A stretch of 64,000 nt of DNA from SLST01 sp046538735 (GTDB lineage: Bacteria > Spirochaetota > Spirochaetia > DSM-27196 > SLST01): positions 1-64,000 of the forward strand of contig JBKHII010000003.1 in NCBI GenBank assembly GCA_046538735.1. The letters run 5' to 3'. The position numbers and the translations under genes are program-made. Positions 1 through 8,429 of the stretch are shown here, in pieces. The notes below the pieces were generated by a model. The model was not told where the DNA came from and did no database searches. It was given only the letters and a program-made list of their open reading frames with translations. Within the stretch, counting starts at the first letter, position 1. Every line of letters begins with the position of its first letter.

Positions 1-82
1 CGGACCGCACCACGTTGCCCGGGCAACAAGCACGGTCGGACGCTCCGCCGAGTAGTTCGCCTCGTTGGTTACCTTTCACTCC
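1..82. other. Left-edge segment without an assigned gene
   Basis: This stretch lies downstream of the minus-strand FemAB-like gene. It contains a perfect 14-base palindrome, GTTGCCCGGGCAAC, at 14-27. A minus-strand frame starting at a GTG (77-79) stays open to the edge for about 26 codons and could be the beginning of another operon gene. I do not recognise its residues, so no call is made. Confidence 0.3.
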
Positions 83-1255
83 TCACGCCGAGCGCGAAGC
101 AGGGTGCGCTGCGCGAGCGACATGACGCCTCACGCGATGAAAGTAGACATCGCGCAGCCGTTCGGCGACTCGATACGCGCGCGAGGCAAGCGGCCGCCGA
201 AGCGAGTCCCACGCTCCGAGGCGGTGCACGAGATCGCCGCCGAATCCGGTCTTGAAGCGGTACAGCCCGTGCATCGGGTGGCCGGGGTCGTCTGCGGGCG
301 GCACGCCGAACAGGTCGTACCAGGCGAGACCTTCCTCCTTCGCGCGCGAGATCGCGTGCCACTGGAGCGCATAGTTCGGCATCAGATTACGCTTCTCGTT
401 CGAGCTCGCGCCGTAGAGATAGGTAGCGCCGTCGCGATAGTGCACGACGATGATGCCGGCGAGCAGGTCGCGGTCGTGCTCGGCGAGGTAGAGCCGGATG
501 TCGATCGTGCCGTCCGCCTCGGCGAGCTCGAGCAGACTCGCGTAGTAGCCGCGCGAATGGATCGCGATGGCGTCGCGAGCCGCGGTCTTCCGGTAGAGCT
601 CGTACCACTCGTCGATCCTCGCTCGCGGTGCCCGGAAGACCGAAACGCCCTTCTTCTCGGCGAGCCGCAGATTATAGCGGTTTTTCTTGTGCATCGCCGA
701 GAGGAGCGCGTCATCATCCGCAGAGAGATCGAGAAGCACGGTATCGGGAGGCTGAACCGAGATCGGCGAGCGACGGAGCGAGGTCGACGCGAGACTCGCC
801 GGGGCACCGACCTGCGGCAGATCGAACCGCACGATCGTGGGCCGCCGGCCGAGGCGATCCGCTACGCGTTGCTCCACGCGGAGAGCGATCGTGTCGAGCG
901 TCGCGCCGAGCTCCTTGGGTCCCGGACCGGGCACTCCCGCGGGAAGATCGGAGGCGAGGGCGTCATCGGTAGCTGCACGACCGGACGGGGCGCGGGCTGC
1001 CGGGGGCTCCCCGCCCGCCGGGGAGACAACCGTCGGTCCGTAGGGCACGTACGTGAGCAGCAGCCCGCCCGGCAGCCGTCGTGACAGCGAGAGCAGGTCG
1101 GGCGCCGCCGGCCAGACGTCGTCAAGCGGAACGCGGACGGCGGTCCAGCCGAACGACTCCTTGTGGCGAGCCCACAGATCGCTCTGCAGGAAGTGCCACG
1201 GCTGCGTGGCGACCCCGGGCTCGGCAGCGCGGTCCGGCACCTCGCGATCGCTCAT
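83..1255 (-). CDS. FemAB-family aminoacyltransferase (peptidoglycan interpeptide bridge)
   Basis: The 390-residue protein resembles FemA/FemB/FemX transferases, which move an amino acid from aminoacyl-tRNA onto the peptidoglycan stem peptide in the cytoplasm. Family features visible are the N-terminal WHFLQSDLWARHK segment, the central NRYNLRLAEKKGV stretch, the YLYGASS strand and the C-terminal W-YDLFGVPP...GLYRFKTGFGG region typical of the second GNAT-like lobe. The ATG at 1253-1255 overlaps the metG stop (ATGA), so the gene is translated from the metG transcript. Pairing with an aminoacyl-tRNA synthetase gene fits a tRNA-dependent transferase, but methionine is not a known bridge residue and the amino acid used cannot be read from sequence. 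A different acyl acceptor is possible, because FemAB-like (CelD/BcsL-type) proteins are diverse. Confidence 0.82.
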   Translation of the reverse strand: MSDREVPDRAAEPGVATQPWHFLQSDLWARHKESFGWTAVRVPLDDVWPAAPDLLSLSRRLPGGLLLTYVPYGPTVVSPAGGEPPAARAPSGRAATDDALASDLPAGVPGPGPKELGATLDTIALRVEQRVADRLGRRPTIVRFDLPQVGAPASLASTSLRRSPISVQPPDTVLLDLSADDDALLSAMHKKNRYNLRLAEKKGVSVFRAPRARIDEWYELYRKTAARDAIAIHSRGYYASLLELAEADGTIDIRLYLAEHDRDLLAGIIVVHYRDGATYLYGASSNEKRNLMPNYALQWHAISRAKEEGLAWYDLFGVPPADDPGHPMHGLYRFKTGFGGDLVHRLGAWDSLRRPLASRAYRVAERLRDVYFHRVRRHVARAAHPASRSA

Positions 1256-3555
1256 CCCACGCTGCCGTTCTGCACTACGCTCGTACGGATCTCCTTGCCC
1301 GCGACGGCGAGCGGCGTCTCGCCCACCTTGACCACGCCTCCCTCGGCTCGGATCGGAATCGAGAAGAACGTGTCGATATCGATGCGTTTCGCCGCCACCG
1401 GGGCGGGCTCGCCCAAGAGCGTGACCGCCGTCCCCGGCTCCACGTCTTCGAGAAAGAGCACGTCCACGCGCTCGTTGCCCTCGGCGTCCTTGTCGCTCGC
1501 CGCGAGGAGCATCCCCTCGCTTTCCACGCCGCGGAGCTTCGCCGGCTTGAGGTTGTCCACGACGATGATCGTCCTGCCTTCGAGCTCGTCCGCCTCGTAG
1601 TGGCCTACAAGCCCGCTCACGATCCGACGCTCCTCGCCGCTTCCGTCGTCCAGCTGTTCCACGTAGAGCCGGTCGGCCTTCGGATGCTTCTCCACCGAGG
1701 TGATCTTCGCCGCAACGAGGCGGACCGTCTCGGAGAACCGCTCCTCGAGCGAGCGCGTCTCCTCCGGCCGGCCCTCCGCCTCGGCCGGCTGCGTTGGTCC
1801 GGTTGCTCCGGCTGCCGGGTCCTCGCCCTCGGGAACTCCGGCAGCGGCGGCGGCGGCCGCTGCGCGTTCCGCCTGCGAACCGGAGAACCGGAGACGGAAG
1901 GCGGCAACGTCGTCTTCGGAGAGCTGCTGGAAGAGGATCTCGGGCGCCGAGACGGCCGAGAGCCCCGATCGCGTGCCGAGATCGCCCCAGGAGAGACCGG
2001 CGACACCGAGGAAACCGGCGATGCGCTCCGCGGTCTGCGGGATATAGGGGCTCGAAAGGACCGCGAGGTCGCGGATCAGGTAGACGAGCTCGGTGAGAAG
2101 CGCCTGCGTTCCCTCGGGGTCGTCGTGACGGCTCTTCCACGGCTCGGCGTCCTGGAAGGTCTTGTTGCCGAGCGAGGAGACGGCGAAGACCGTCCGGAAC
2201 GCGTCGCGGAGGTTCGCCCACTCGAGCAGGTCGGTGATCTTCGCTTCCATCTCGGAGACGCGGCTCCAGAGATCCGCGACGCTCTTCGCGACCGGGGTTC
2301 CCGAGGCTCGGAAGCGCTCGAGGGCGTCCGTGTCCGCGAGCCGACCGTCGAAATAACGATGAACAAAGGTGAGCGTCCGGTTCACGAGGTTGCTGAGATT
2401 GCCGATGAGCTCGCCGTTCACCTTCTCGCGGAAGTCGTCCCAGGTGAAGAGGTAGTCGCTCGACTCGGGGCGGTTGTAGTACATGTAGAAGCGCCAGACG
2501 TCCGCGGGGATGCCGGTGTCCATCGCGTCGTTGCCGAAGACGCCGATCCCCTTGCTCTTGCTGAACTTGCCGGCCTCGTAGTTCATGTACTCGGTGCTCG
2601 ACATGTGGTGGAGCATCGTCCACGTCTCGCCGCTTCCGAGGAGCGAGCTCGGGAAGATGACGGTGTGGAAGGGGATGTTGTCTTTCCCGATGAACTGGAA
2701 GAGCTCGGTGTTCTCGGGGTCGTGCCACCACGATTCCCAGTCGGGGGTGTGATTCGCGGTGATCGAGACGTAGCCGATCGGCGCGTCGAACCACACGTAG
2801 ATGACCTTGTCCTTGTATTCGTCGAGCGGGACCGGGATGCCCCATTTCAGGTCGCGCGTGATCGACCGCTCCTTGAGCCCGTCGCGGATCCACGCGTTCG
2901 TCATCTGGATCGCGTTTCTCGCCCACCGGCCCTTCTCGGCCGCGTCCGTCATCCACGCCTCGAGCTTCGGCCGGATCGCCGGGAGGTTGATGTAGAGGTG
3001 GCTCGTCTGCTTCACGATCGGCTTCGTGCCGTCGAGCGCCGATCGCGGGTCGACCAGATCGGTGGGATCGAGGAGCTTGCCGCAGTTCTCGCACTGATCG
3101 CCACGCGCCTCCTCGTACCCGCAGTGCGGACAGGTGCCGCGCACGTAGCGGTCGGCGAGGAACATGTCCGACTGCTCGCTGTAGAGCTGCTCGATCGTGT
3201 GCTCGGTGACGTAGCCGTTCTCGTGAAGCTTCAGGAAGATTGCCTGCGTGATCTTCGTGTGCCACTCGGTGCTCGTGCGGCCGAAGCGATCGAAGCTGAT
3301 GTTGAACCAGCGGTAGATCTCGTCGTGAATCTCGTAGTAACGATCGCACAGCTCCCGCGGCGTGATGCCCTCTTCCCTGGCTCGCGTCTCGGTCGCGGTG
3401 CCGTACTCGTCCGTACCGCAGATGTAGAGCGTCTCGTATCCGCGCATCCGGCAGAATCGGGCGAAGACGTCCGCCGACAGGACCTGGATGAGGTTGCCCA
3501 AGTGCGGGATGTTGTTCACGTACGGGAGCGCGGAGGTGATGAGTCGCTTCTTCAT
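1252..3555 (-). CDS. metG: Methionyl-tRNA synthetase with C-terminal tRNA-binding domain
   Basis: This 767-residue cytoplasmic enzyme charges tRNA-Met with methionine. The class I signature reads PHLGN near residue 18 and the KMSKS loop reads KFSKS. A zinc-binding CPHC...CENC pair sits in the connective-peptide region around residues 140-160. The anticodon-binding helices follow. After a low-complexity Ala/Glu/Pro linker near residues 560-610 there is a C-terminal Arc1p/Trbp111-like domain (KADRLYVEQLDD...IVSGL). The ALPYVNNIPHLGNL opening is the archaeal-genre form found in spirochaetes such as Borrelia. The start is fixed by a consensus promoter only nine bases upstream. The gene heads a two-gene unit with the FemAB-like gene and diverges from hflK. 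Confidence 0.97.
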   Translation of the reverse strand: MKKRLITSALPYVNNIPHLGNLIQVLSADVFARFCRMRGYETLYICGTDEYGTATETRAREEGITPRELCDRYYEIHDEIYRWFNISFDRFGRTSTEWHTKITQAIFLKLHENGYVTEHTIEQLYSEQSDMFLADRYVRGTCPHCGYEEARGDQCENCGKLLDPTDLVDPRSALDGTKPIVKQTSHLYINLPAIRPKLEAWMTDAAEKGRWARNAIQMTNAWIRDGLKERSITRDLKWGIPVPLDEYKDKVIYVWFDAPIGYVSITANHTPDWESWWHDPENTELFQFIGKDNIPFHTVIFPSSLLGSGETWTMLHHMSSTEYMNYEAGKFSKSKGIGVFGNDAMDTGIPADVWRFYMYYNRPESSDYLFTWDDFREKVNGELIGNLSNLVNRTLTFVHRYFDGRLADTDALERFRASGTPVAKSVADLWSRVSEMEAKITDLLEWANLRDAFRTVFAVSSLGNKTFQDAEPWKSRHDDPEGTQALLTELVYLIRDLAVLSSPYIPQTAERIAGFLGVAGLSWGDLGTRSGLSAVSAPEILFQQLSEDDVAAFRLRFSGSQAERAAAAAAAAGVPEGEDPAAGATGPTQPAEAEGRPEETRSLEERFSETVRLVAAKITSVEKHPKADRLYVEQLDDGSGEERRIVSGLVGHYEADELEGRTIIVVDNLKPAKLRGVESEGMLLAASDKDAEGNERVDVLFLEDVEPGTAVTLLGEPAPVAAKRIDIDTFFSIPIRAEGGVVKVGETPLAVAGKEIRTSVVQNGSVG

Positions 3556-3564
3556 GGTGAGCCA

Positions 3565-3593
3565 ACTATAGGGAGAGCACAGATGCCGGTCAA
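3565..3593 (-). promoter_or_regulatory. Sigma70-type promoter of metG, near-leaderless
   Basis: On the minus strand, TTGACC (plus 3588-3593) is followed by a 17-base spacer and TATAGT (plus 3565-3570). Only nine bases separate the -10 element from the metG ATG, so the predicted transcript starts two to four bases before the start codon. No Shine-Dalgarno sequence is present. Confidence 0.75.
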
Positions 3594-3631
3594 CAGAGCG
3601 GTGCCGACCGCCCCGCGCCCGGTCGGCGCAC

Positions 3632-3661
3632 TTGACCGCTCATTGACTAAGCCCGTACTCT
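3632..3661 (+). promoter_or_regulatory. Putative hflK promoter
   Basis: TTGACC (3632-3637), an 18-base spacer and TACTCT (3656-3661) lie 26 bases before the hflK ATG. A strong ribosome binding site, AGGAGG at 3678-3683, follows, so this transcript would have a conventional leader, unlike metG on the other side. Confidence 0.45.
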
Positions 3662-3687
3662 AGCACGTACGCATATCAGGAGGCATC

Positions 3688-4752
3688 ATGTCTGAAAGAG
3701 ACGTTTCCCCTCCGAAGACGCCGTTCAATCTGCGGCCGCGTCTGGTAGTGATCGTGCTCGTTGCGTTCTTCGTGATCGTGCTTGCGGCGAGCAGCTTCTT
3801 TGTGGTCGACCAGACCGAGCAGGCGGTAGTACTTCGTTTCGGGGAATACTTCAAGACGGTCGGACCGGGATTGCAGTTCAAGCTGCCCTTCGGTATCGAC
3901 AAGAACTACAACGTTCGTGTCCAGCAGGTGCTGCGCGAGGAGTTTGGGTTCCGAACCGTCGAGGCCGGAGAGTCTACGCTGATGAGTTCGGCCGATTTTC
4001 CGCGCGAGTCGATCATACTCACCGGAGACCTCAACATCATAGATGTTGAGTGGATCGTCCAGTACCAGATCACCGATCCGCGCGCTTGGCTTTTCAACTT
4101 CGAGTCCGTCCAAGGTGGGATCGGTTTCCAGGCAATGCCTCCGCGGGGTGATGCCGCATCGGACCGGCGCGTCAAGACGATCCGGGACGTCACCCAGTCC
4201 GTCATGAACCGACTCGTGGGCGACCGTGCGATCGTAGATGTGATTGGTGCCGAGCGTACCAACATCCAGATCCAGTCCGCCGAAGAGCTCAACCAGATAT
4301 TCGAGAACTACGAGCTTGGTATACGCGTTCGGCAAGTTCAGCTCCGGCAGATCGTCCCGCCGGTCGGGCGGGTTCAGGACGCCTTCGACGACGTGAACCG
4401 CGCCGTCCAGGACTTCAATCGGCTCATCAACGAGGGGCGCGAGCAGTACAACGCCGAGATCCCTCGCGCGGATGGTCAGGCACGACGCCTCATCGAAGAG
4501 GCGGAGGGCTATGCGGTACAACGCGTGAATACCGCGGAAGGTAACGTCGCGCGATTCAGCGACGTTCTCACGCAGTATCAGCTCGACCCCGGAACGACCC
4601 GCACCCGTCTCTACTACGAGATGGTTGAAGACGTGTTTGCCGACGAAGAGGGCGTGGAGCTCGTCGACCGGAATCTCCAGAACCTCCTGCCACTTCTGAA
4701 CCTAAGAGAAGGACGCTCGCTACCGGCGACCGACGATGGAGGTACACGATGA
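3688..4752 (+). CDS. hflK: HflK-like SPFH membrane protein
   Basis: This 354-residue SPFH/band-7 protein is the usual partner of HflC; in other bacteria the pair forms a membrane cage around the FtsH protease and modulates its activity. A single N-terminal transmembrane helix spans roughly residues 18-41. It is followed by the SPFH start (VVDQTEQAVVLRFGEYFKTV, GPGLQFKLPF) and a long Ala/Glu/Arg-rich helical part near residues 235-290. The start is supported by AGGAGG five bases upstream. The 3' end overlaps hflC by ATGA, implying translational coupling. No ftsH or hflX lies in the window. The C-terminal tail is short. Confidence 0.92.
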   Translation: MSERDVSPPKTPFNLRPRLVVIVLVAFFVIVLAASSFFVVDQTEQAVVLRFGEYFKTVGPGLQFKLPFGIDKNYNVRVQQVLREEFGFRTVEAGESTLMSSADFPRESIILTGDLNIIDVEWIVQYQITDPRAWLFNFESVQGGIGFQAMPPRGDAASDRRVKTIRDVTQSVMNRLVGDRAIVDVIGAERTNIQIQSAEELNQIFENYELGIRVRQVQLRQIVPPVGRVQDAFDDVNRAVQDFNRLINEGREQYNAEIPRADGQARRLIEEAEGYAVQRVNTAEGNVARFSDVLTQYQLDPGTTRTRLYYEMVEDVFADEEGVELVDRNLQNLLPLLNLREGRSLPATDDGGTR

Positions 4753-5738
4753 AGAAGCTTGTAACCGTACTGGTAGTCATCGCCGTCGTCGTCATCGTGT
4801 TCCTGATCCTCGGGCCGTTCTACATCGTGGAAGAGGGAGAGCAGGCAGTCGTCGTTCGATTCGGCGAGATCGTGAGAACCACGACCGAACCGGGACTGCA
4901 ACTCAAGACACCGTTCGTGGACACCGTCGTGAAGTACCCTGCGAGGACCATGAGCTGGGATGGACAGCCGCGCCTGTTCCCCACGGCCGAGCAGCAGTTC
5001 ATCTACGTGGACACGACCGCGCGCTGGCGCATCGTCGACCCGAACAGCTTCTATCAACGGGTCACGACCGTGAATCAGGCGTATTCGCTTCTGGACGACG
5101 TCATCGAGAGCGCGGTGGCAAACGTAATCGCACAGAACCAGATCCACGAGGCGGTGCGAAGCACCGATCTCATCAACGAGCTCTCGCGCGGGGAGGCGCC
5201 GGTTCCGGATACGGCCGAGGAGGTCGAAGGGATCGAGCAGATCGCCGACCTCATCGTCACCGTGGAGGAGCAGGAGCCCGTCGAGAAAGGACGCGTCGCG
5301 TTAACGCAGGATGTTCAAGCCCGAGCATCGACCGAGGTCGAAGACTGGGGCATCGAGTTGGTCGACGTCCTGATCCGCCAGCTGCGCTACTCGGAGGAGC
5401 TTACGGCAAGCGTCTACGATCGTATGGTTTCCGAGCGACAGCGAATCGCCCGCGCGTACCGTTCGCTCGGTGAGGGCCGGAAGGAACAGATCCTCGGCGA
5501 GCTCGATCGCGAGAAGAACCGTATCCTCTCGGAGGCCTTCGAGGAAGCGGAAGGGATCCGAGGTGAGGCCGACGCCGAGGCCGCGGAAATCTACTCCGAG
5601 GCGTACTCTCAGAACCCCGACTTCTTCGAGTTCTGGCGCGCGATCGAGAGCTACCGGGACACGCTCCCGAGATTCCGGAAGACGCTCACGACGGACATGG
5701 AGTACTTCAACTTCCTCTACAGCGAGTCGGGCAGTTAG
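4749..5738 (+). CDS. hflC: HflC-like SPFH membrane protein
   Basis: This 329-residue partner of HflK has an N-terminal transmembrane helix (about residues 3-23) followed by the SPFH domain (EEGEQAVVVRFGEIVRT, EPGLQLKTPF). It carries the HflC-type helix-rich region with VYDRMVSERQRIARAYRSLGEG and the conserved FFEFWRAIESYRDTL near the C terminus. An insertion around residues 145-180 (acidic, with EAPVPDTAEEVEGIEQ) is longer than in E. coli HflC. The ATG overlaps the hflK stop, so both are made from one message. A strong intrinsic terminator 29 bases after the stop closes the operon. Confidence 0.92.
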   Translation: MKKLVTVLVVIAVVVIVFLILGPFYIVEEGEQAVVVRFGEIVRTTTEPGLQLKTPFVDTVVKYPARTMSWDGQPRLFPTAEQQFIYVDTTARWRIVDPNSFYQRVTTVNQAYSLLDDVIESAVANVIAQNQIHEAVRSTDLINELSRGEAPVPDTAEEVEGIEQIADLIVTVEEQEPVEKGRVALTQDVQARASTEVEDWGIELVDVLIRQLRYSEELTASVYDRMVSERQRIARAYRSLGEGRKEQILGELDREKNRILSEAFEEAEGIRGEADAEAAEIYSEAYSQNPDFFEFWRAIESYRDTLPRFRKTLTTDMEYFNFLYSESGS

Positions 5739-5766
5739 CCGCCGACTCGTCGTGTGCGACTTCTGC

Positions 5767-5803
5767 GAGGCCGATTCCCCGGGCGGGAGTCGGCCTCTTT
5801 TTC
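5767..5803 (+). terminator. Rho-independent terminator after hflKC
   Basis: A 13-base stem, GAGGCCGATTCCC (5767-5779) against GGGAGTCGGCCTC (5785-5797), has one G-T wobble and a five-base loop. It is followed by a T tract (TTTTTC) from 5798. This is the clearest intrinsic terminator in the window. Confidence 0.93.
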
Positions 5804-5837
5804 TGTGCGCAGGCGCTGTTCGAATGCCGCCCGGCGG

Positions 5838-6620
5838 CTATAGCAGCTCGTAGTACGGATGCCGCAGCGACGGCGCGAAGCCGAGCCGCTCGGCGAGACG
5901 GTACGAACCCTCGTTCTCGGTCCTGCACGACCACACCGGCTCGAGCCCGTGCTCGAGGCAGTAGCGCACGAGCCGCGCGCTCGTCCGCGTCGCGAGCCCT
6001 CGACCGCGGCACGCAGGAGCGGTCTCAACACCGATCTCGAGGCGGCGAGCGTCGCGGTACGCCGAGAAGGCGATGCTCGCGACGCTCCCGTCCGCTTCCA
6101 CGGACGCGAACCCGACTCCACATGCAAGAAAGTCGTTCGCGGACTTCCAGAAGCGGTCGGCTGTCACGCTCCCCGCGAACCTCGCCAGGTGCGAGGCATC
6201 GCAGCGGACGGTGTCCTCTCCACCTGGCGGCGCGGGCCATCGAGCGCGGAACACCGACTCCTCGAACCGGAAGTTCGTCCTTCCCCAGAGCTTGACCGCG
6301 CCGTCGCGCACGAGCGGCGCGATCGCATCGTGCCACGACTCCGGGTACGCCTGGAGCATCTCCGTTGCGCCGTCGCGTCTCGTCCTGTCCGCGAGCCGAC
6401 GGAGCAGTGCCGCTCGACACGACTCGTCCCGCGGTTCGCCCACGAGAAACGACATCCCGTAGGCGTGTCGCACGTAGCAGCTCGCGGGATCCCGCGAGTC
6501 CACGTAGATCTCGCCCGCGGCGCTTCCGTCGGCTACGGCGCGCGCGAGAAGAACGTTGAACGGCACTCGGTCGAGCAGCGGCAGCACGACGCGATAGTCT
6601 GATTCGGCAAGTCCGACCAT
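5838..6620 (-). CDS. GNAT-family acetyltransferase
   Basis: This 260-residue protein resembles the PF12746-type GNAT family, in which a degenerate N-terminal lobe precedes a C-terminal acetyl-CoA-binding lobe. The acetyl-CoA pyrophosphate loop is visible as CRGRGLATRTSARLV near residue 205, followed by the WSCRTENEGSYRLAERLGF strand-helix pair typical of GNATs. The substrate is unknown. The ATG at 6618-6620 is preceded by a good ribosome binding site (AGGGGAGGAACCC). It lies 109 bases downstream of, and in the same direction as, the adenine methyltransferase gene. That gap shows no clear promoter, so the two may be co-transcribed. Confidence 0.8.
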   Translation of the reverse strand: MVGLAESDYRVVLPLLDRVPFNVLLARAVADGSAAGEIYVDSRDPASCYVRHAYGMSFLVGEPRDESCRAALLRRLADRTRRDGATEMLQAYPESWHDAIAPLVRDGAVKLWGRTNFRFEESVFRARWPAPPGGEDTVRCDASHLARFAGSVTADRFWKSANDFLACGVGFASVEADGSVASIAFSAYRDARRLEIGVETAPACRGRGLATRTSARLVRYCLEHGLEPVWSCRTENEGSYRLAERLGFAPSLRHPYYELL

Positions 6621-6729
6621 GGGTTCCTCCCCTTGCAGTGGCTACTCTGCCGAACAGCCGCAGGAGTGGAAAGCCACAGATTGGGCATAAGGAGAGGGAC
6701 ACAGTTGCCGCGATACGCCGCGGCGAACG

Positions 6730-8388
6730 CTATCGGTCGCGAGCACGACGCATCCGGGCCCGCTCCTCGAGCTCCGCCACGGCCTTCGAGATCGACCCGT
6801 AGACTCGCGGGCGCGCGACCATTGCGCGGCGAACCAACGTGAGCGCCTCGTTGAACTGTTCACGGTACTTGCGATGCGCAAACTGCCGCAGGCACGAGAC
6901 CGCTCGTCTGAGATAGCGGCGCGAGTCGGCCTGGGACCACGCGAGCGAGAGGACGATCTCGAGCTCCTCCATGTGGTCTCGGCACGCTGCGCGGGCAAGG
7001 AGCAGTTCCACCCGATCGAGATCTCCCGGCGCGAGGTCGCCCGGGGGGTCCGGTATCGCGATCTCGTACCGGTCTGTAGTCTCCGCGAACCATCCGTCCG
7101 AGAGCACGACGTAGCCCGGCCGGCAGTCGAACGACTCCGCCATCCGTTCCGGGTTGAACCGCTTGTCCTCGATCGCCCTGCGGCGCGAGCGGGCGATCGA
7201 TGCTGCGACGGCGACCGGGAGGACGCTCGTCCCGCGCGAGTCCGCGCGGCGCGACGTGTCCGCGACGAAGACAAACTCGCCGTTCGAACGGCTTCGGGTC
7301 ATGCTCTGTTTGCCGCCCCGATACGTCGTGTAGTCGATCGAACGAACGTCCAGAGCGCCTCGTTCGGCCAGCATCTCGGCGAGTTCCTCGAGGGCAACGA
7401 TCCCGTCCGTGCTGTACGAGACGACGATGAACCTCGCGTCGATCTTGTCCAGAAGATCCCGGATCGCTCGCGGCGCTCCGCGGCGTGAACAGAACGGCGA
7501 GCGGGTATCGGTCCAATCGGGTCTGATTCCGGCCTTGCTCAGGAGCATGCCCCGCTCGTCGCGACGCTCGTCCACCGGCGGTCGATCCCAACGGAGAATC
7601 GTGTTCAGCATGAAGTAGTTGCTCCCGTACTGGTGCGACGCGTACGGAGGATCAAGGTAGCAAACGTCCGCCGGCCTCGATGAGACGAACTCACCGGCAT
7701 CCACGCACGAGGCCCCGCCCACGGGACCGTCCGGGATCATCGGTGGGTCGAGCCGTATCGGTCGCATGATTCTGCCGAGCGCATCTCGTCCGAGACCGCC
7801 GAAGCCTCGATGGTACGCCTTGAACACGCCCGACGTGTTCGCGTGGACGCTCGCCTGCTGGAGCAACGACGAGAGCAGAATGCGACGGACGCGGCCGCAC
7901 TCCACATCGCGGCCGTTCGGCGCCAGCCTGTCTATCTCGTCGCGGACGGCGTCGATGATCCGGGCGTTCTCGGTCGTATAGAAGAGGCGCTCGGCGCCGA
8001 GGCGGGGCCGTTCCGTGTCCTCGGGAGCGTAGTGCAGCGAGATGTATCGCGTGCTCGGCTCCCTGCACGCGTTCAGGCGATCGTACACCGCGCTCACGCC
8101 GCCGAACGGAGCGAAGAGTCCGGGAAGGTCGGCCGGCCTGTTCTCCAGGTAGGGAACGGTCACGGCGTGTGCGTACGGTTCCCAGTCGTTCGCGGCCACC
8201 GTGCACCCGAGATGGCGCGCGAGCCGCGAGACGACTCCCGACCCGCAGAACGGATCGAGAAACGTCGTCTTCTCGGACGCTTCCACGAGCGGCGCGAGCA
8301 CGTCCGCCAGATACGGCAGGATGCGACGCTTGTTGCCTATGTAGGAGATCAGATCGCTCGTCAGTGACCGCGGAAGTAGTGCATCCAT
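6730..8388 (-). CDS. D12-class DNA N6-adenine methyltransferase, solitary, with C-terminal extension
   Basis: This 552-residue protein has the alpha-class layout: YIGNKRRIL near residue 16 and FLDPFCGSGVVS (SAM-binding FxGxG) near residue 43, a target-recognition part, then CYLDPPYASHQYGSNY (catalytic DPPY) near residue 240. It should transfer methyl groups from SAM to adenine N6 in DNA. About 190 residues after the catalytic core (from roughly residue 360) are Arg-rich, helical and not typical of Dam; they could bind DNA or a partner. No restriction endonuclease or specificity gene is adjacent, so it may be an orphan regulator of replication, repair or transcription, or phage-derived. It diverges from murE with a 41-base gap. 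Confidence 0.88.
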   Translation of the reverse strand: MDALLPRSLTSDLISYIGNKRRILPYLADVLAPLVEASEKTTFLDPFCGSGVVSRLARHLGCTVAANDWEPYAHAVTVPYLENRPADLPGLFAPFGGVSAVYDRLNACREPSTRYISLHYAPEDTERPRLGAERLFYTTENARIIDAVRDEIDRLAPNGRDVECGRVRRILLSSLLQQASVHANTSGVFKAYHRGFGGLGRDALGRIMRPIRLDPPMIPDGPVGGASCVDAGEFVSSRPADVCYLDPPYASHQYGSNYFMLNTILRWDRPPVDERRDERGMLLSKAGIRPDWTDTRSPFCSRRGAPRAIRDLLDKIDARFIVVSYSTDGIVALEELAEMLAERGALDVRSIDYTTYRGGKQSMTRSRSNGEFVFVADTSRRADSRGTSVLPVAVAASIARSRRRAIEDKRFNPERMAESFDCRPGYVVLSDGWFAETTDRYEIAIPDPPGDLAPGDLDRVELLLARAACRDHMEELEIVLSLAWSQADSRRYLRRAVSCLRQFAHRKYREQFNEALTLVRRAMVARPRVYGSISKAVAELEERARMRRARDR

Positions 8389-8391
8389 GCC

Positions 8392-8420
8392 TTGCCTGCG
8401 TCTCTCGCATCAACTAAGAT
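8392..8420 (+). promoter_or_regulatory. Sigma70-type promoter of murE, near-leaderless
   Basis: TTGCCT (8392-8397), a 17-base spacer and TAAGAT (8415-8420) end nine bases before the murE ATG. The predicted leader is only a few bases and lacks a ribosome binding site, matching the metG arrangement. Confidence 0.6.
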
Positions 8421-8429
8421 GCGGGGCCT

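Noticed and set aside
14..27. Perfect palindrome GTTGCCCGGGCAAC at the left edge, considered as operator or terminator
   Set aside because: No loop, no T tract and no promoter visible nearby; the context is cut by the window edge.
83..3565. A 1160-codon open frame running across both metG and the FemAB-like gene on the minus strand
   Set aside because: Only its last third (from 1255) is a real protein; the upstream part is an out-of-frame reading of metG with Arg/Pro-rich composition and no motifs.
1081..3663. An 860-codon open frame antisense to metG
   Set aside because: High-GC codon-position bias creates long antisense frames; the translation is Arg/Glu/Val-rich without domains, and metG is unambiguous.
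6730..8388. Restriction-modification or phage-defence island around the adenine methyltransferase
   Set aside because: The neighbours are a GNAT protein and murE; no endonuclease, helicase, toxin or integrase gene is seen.
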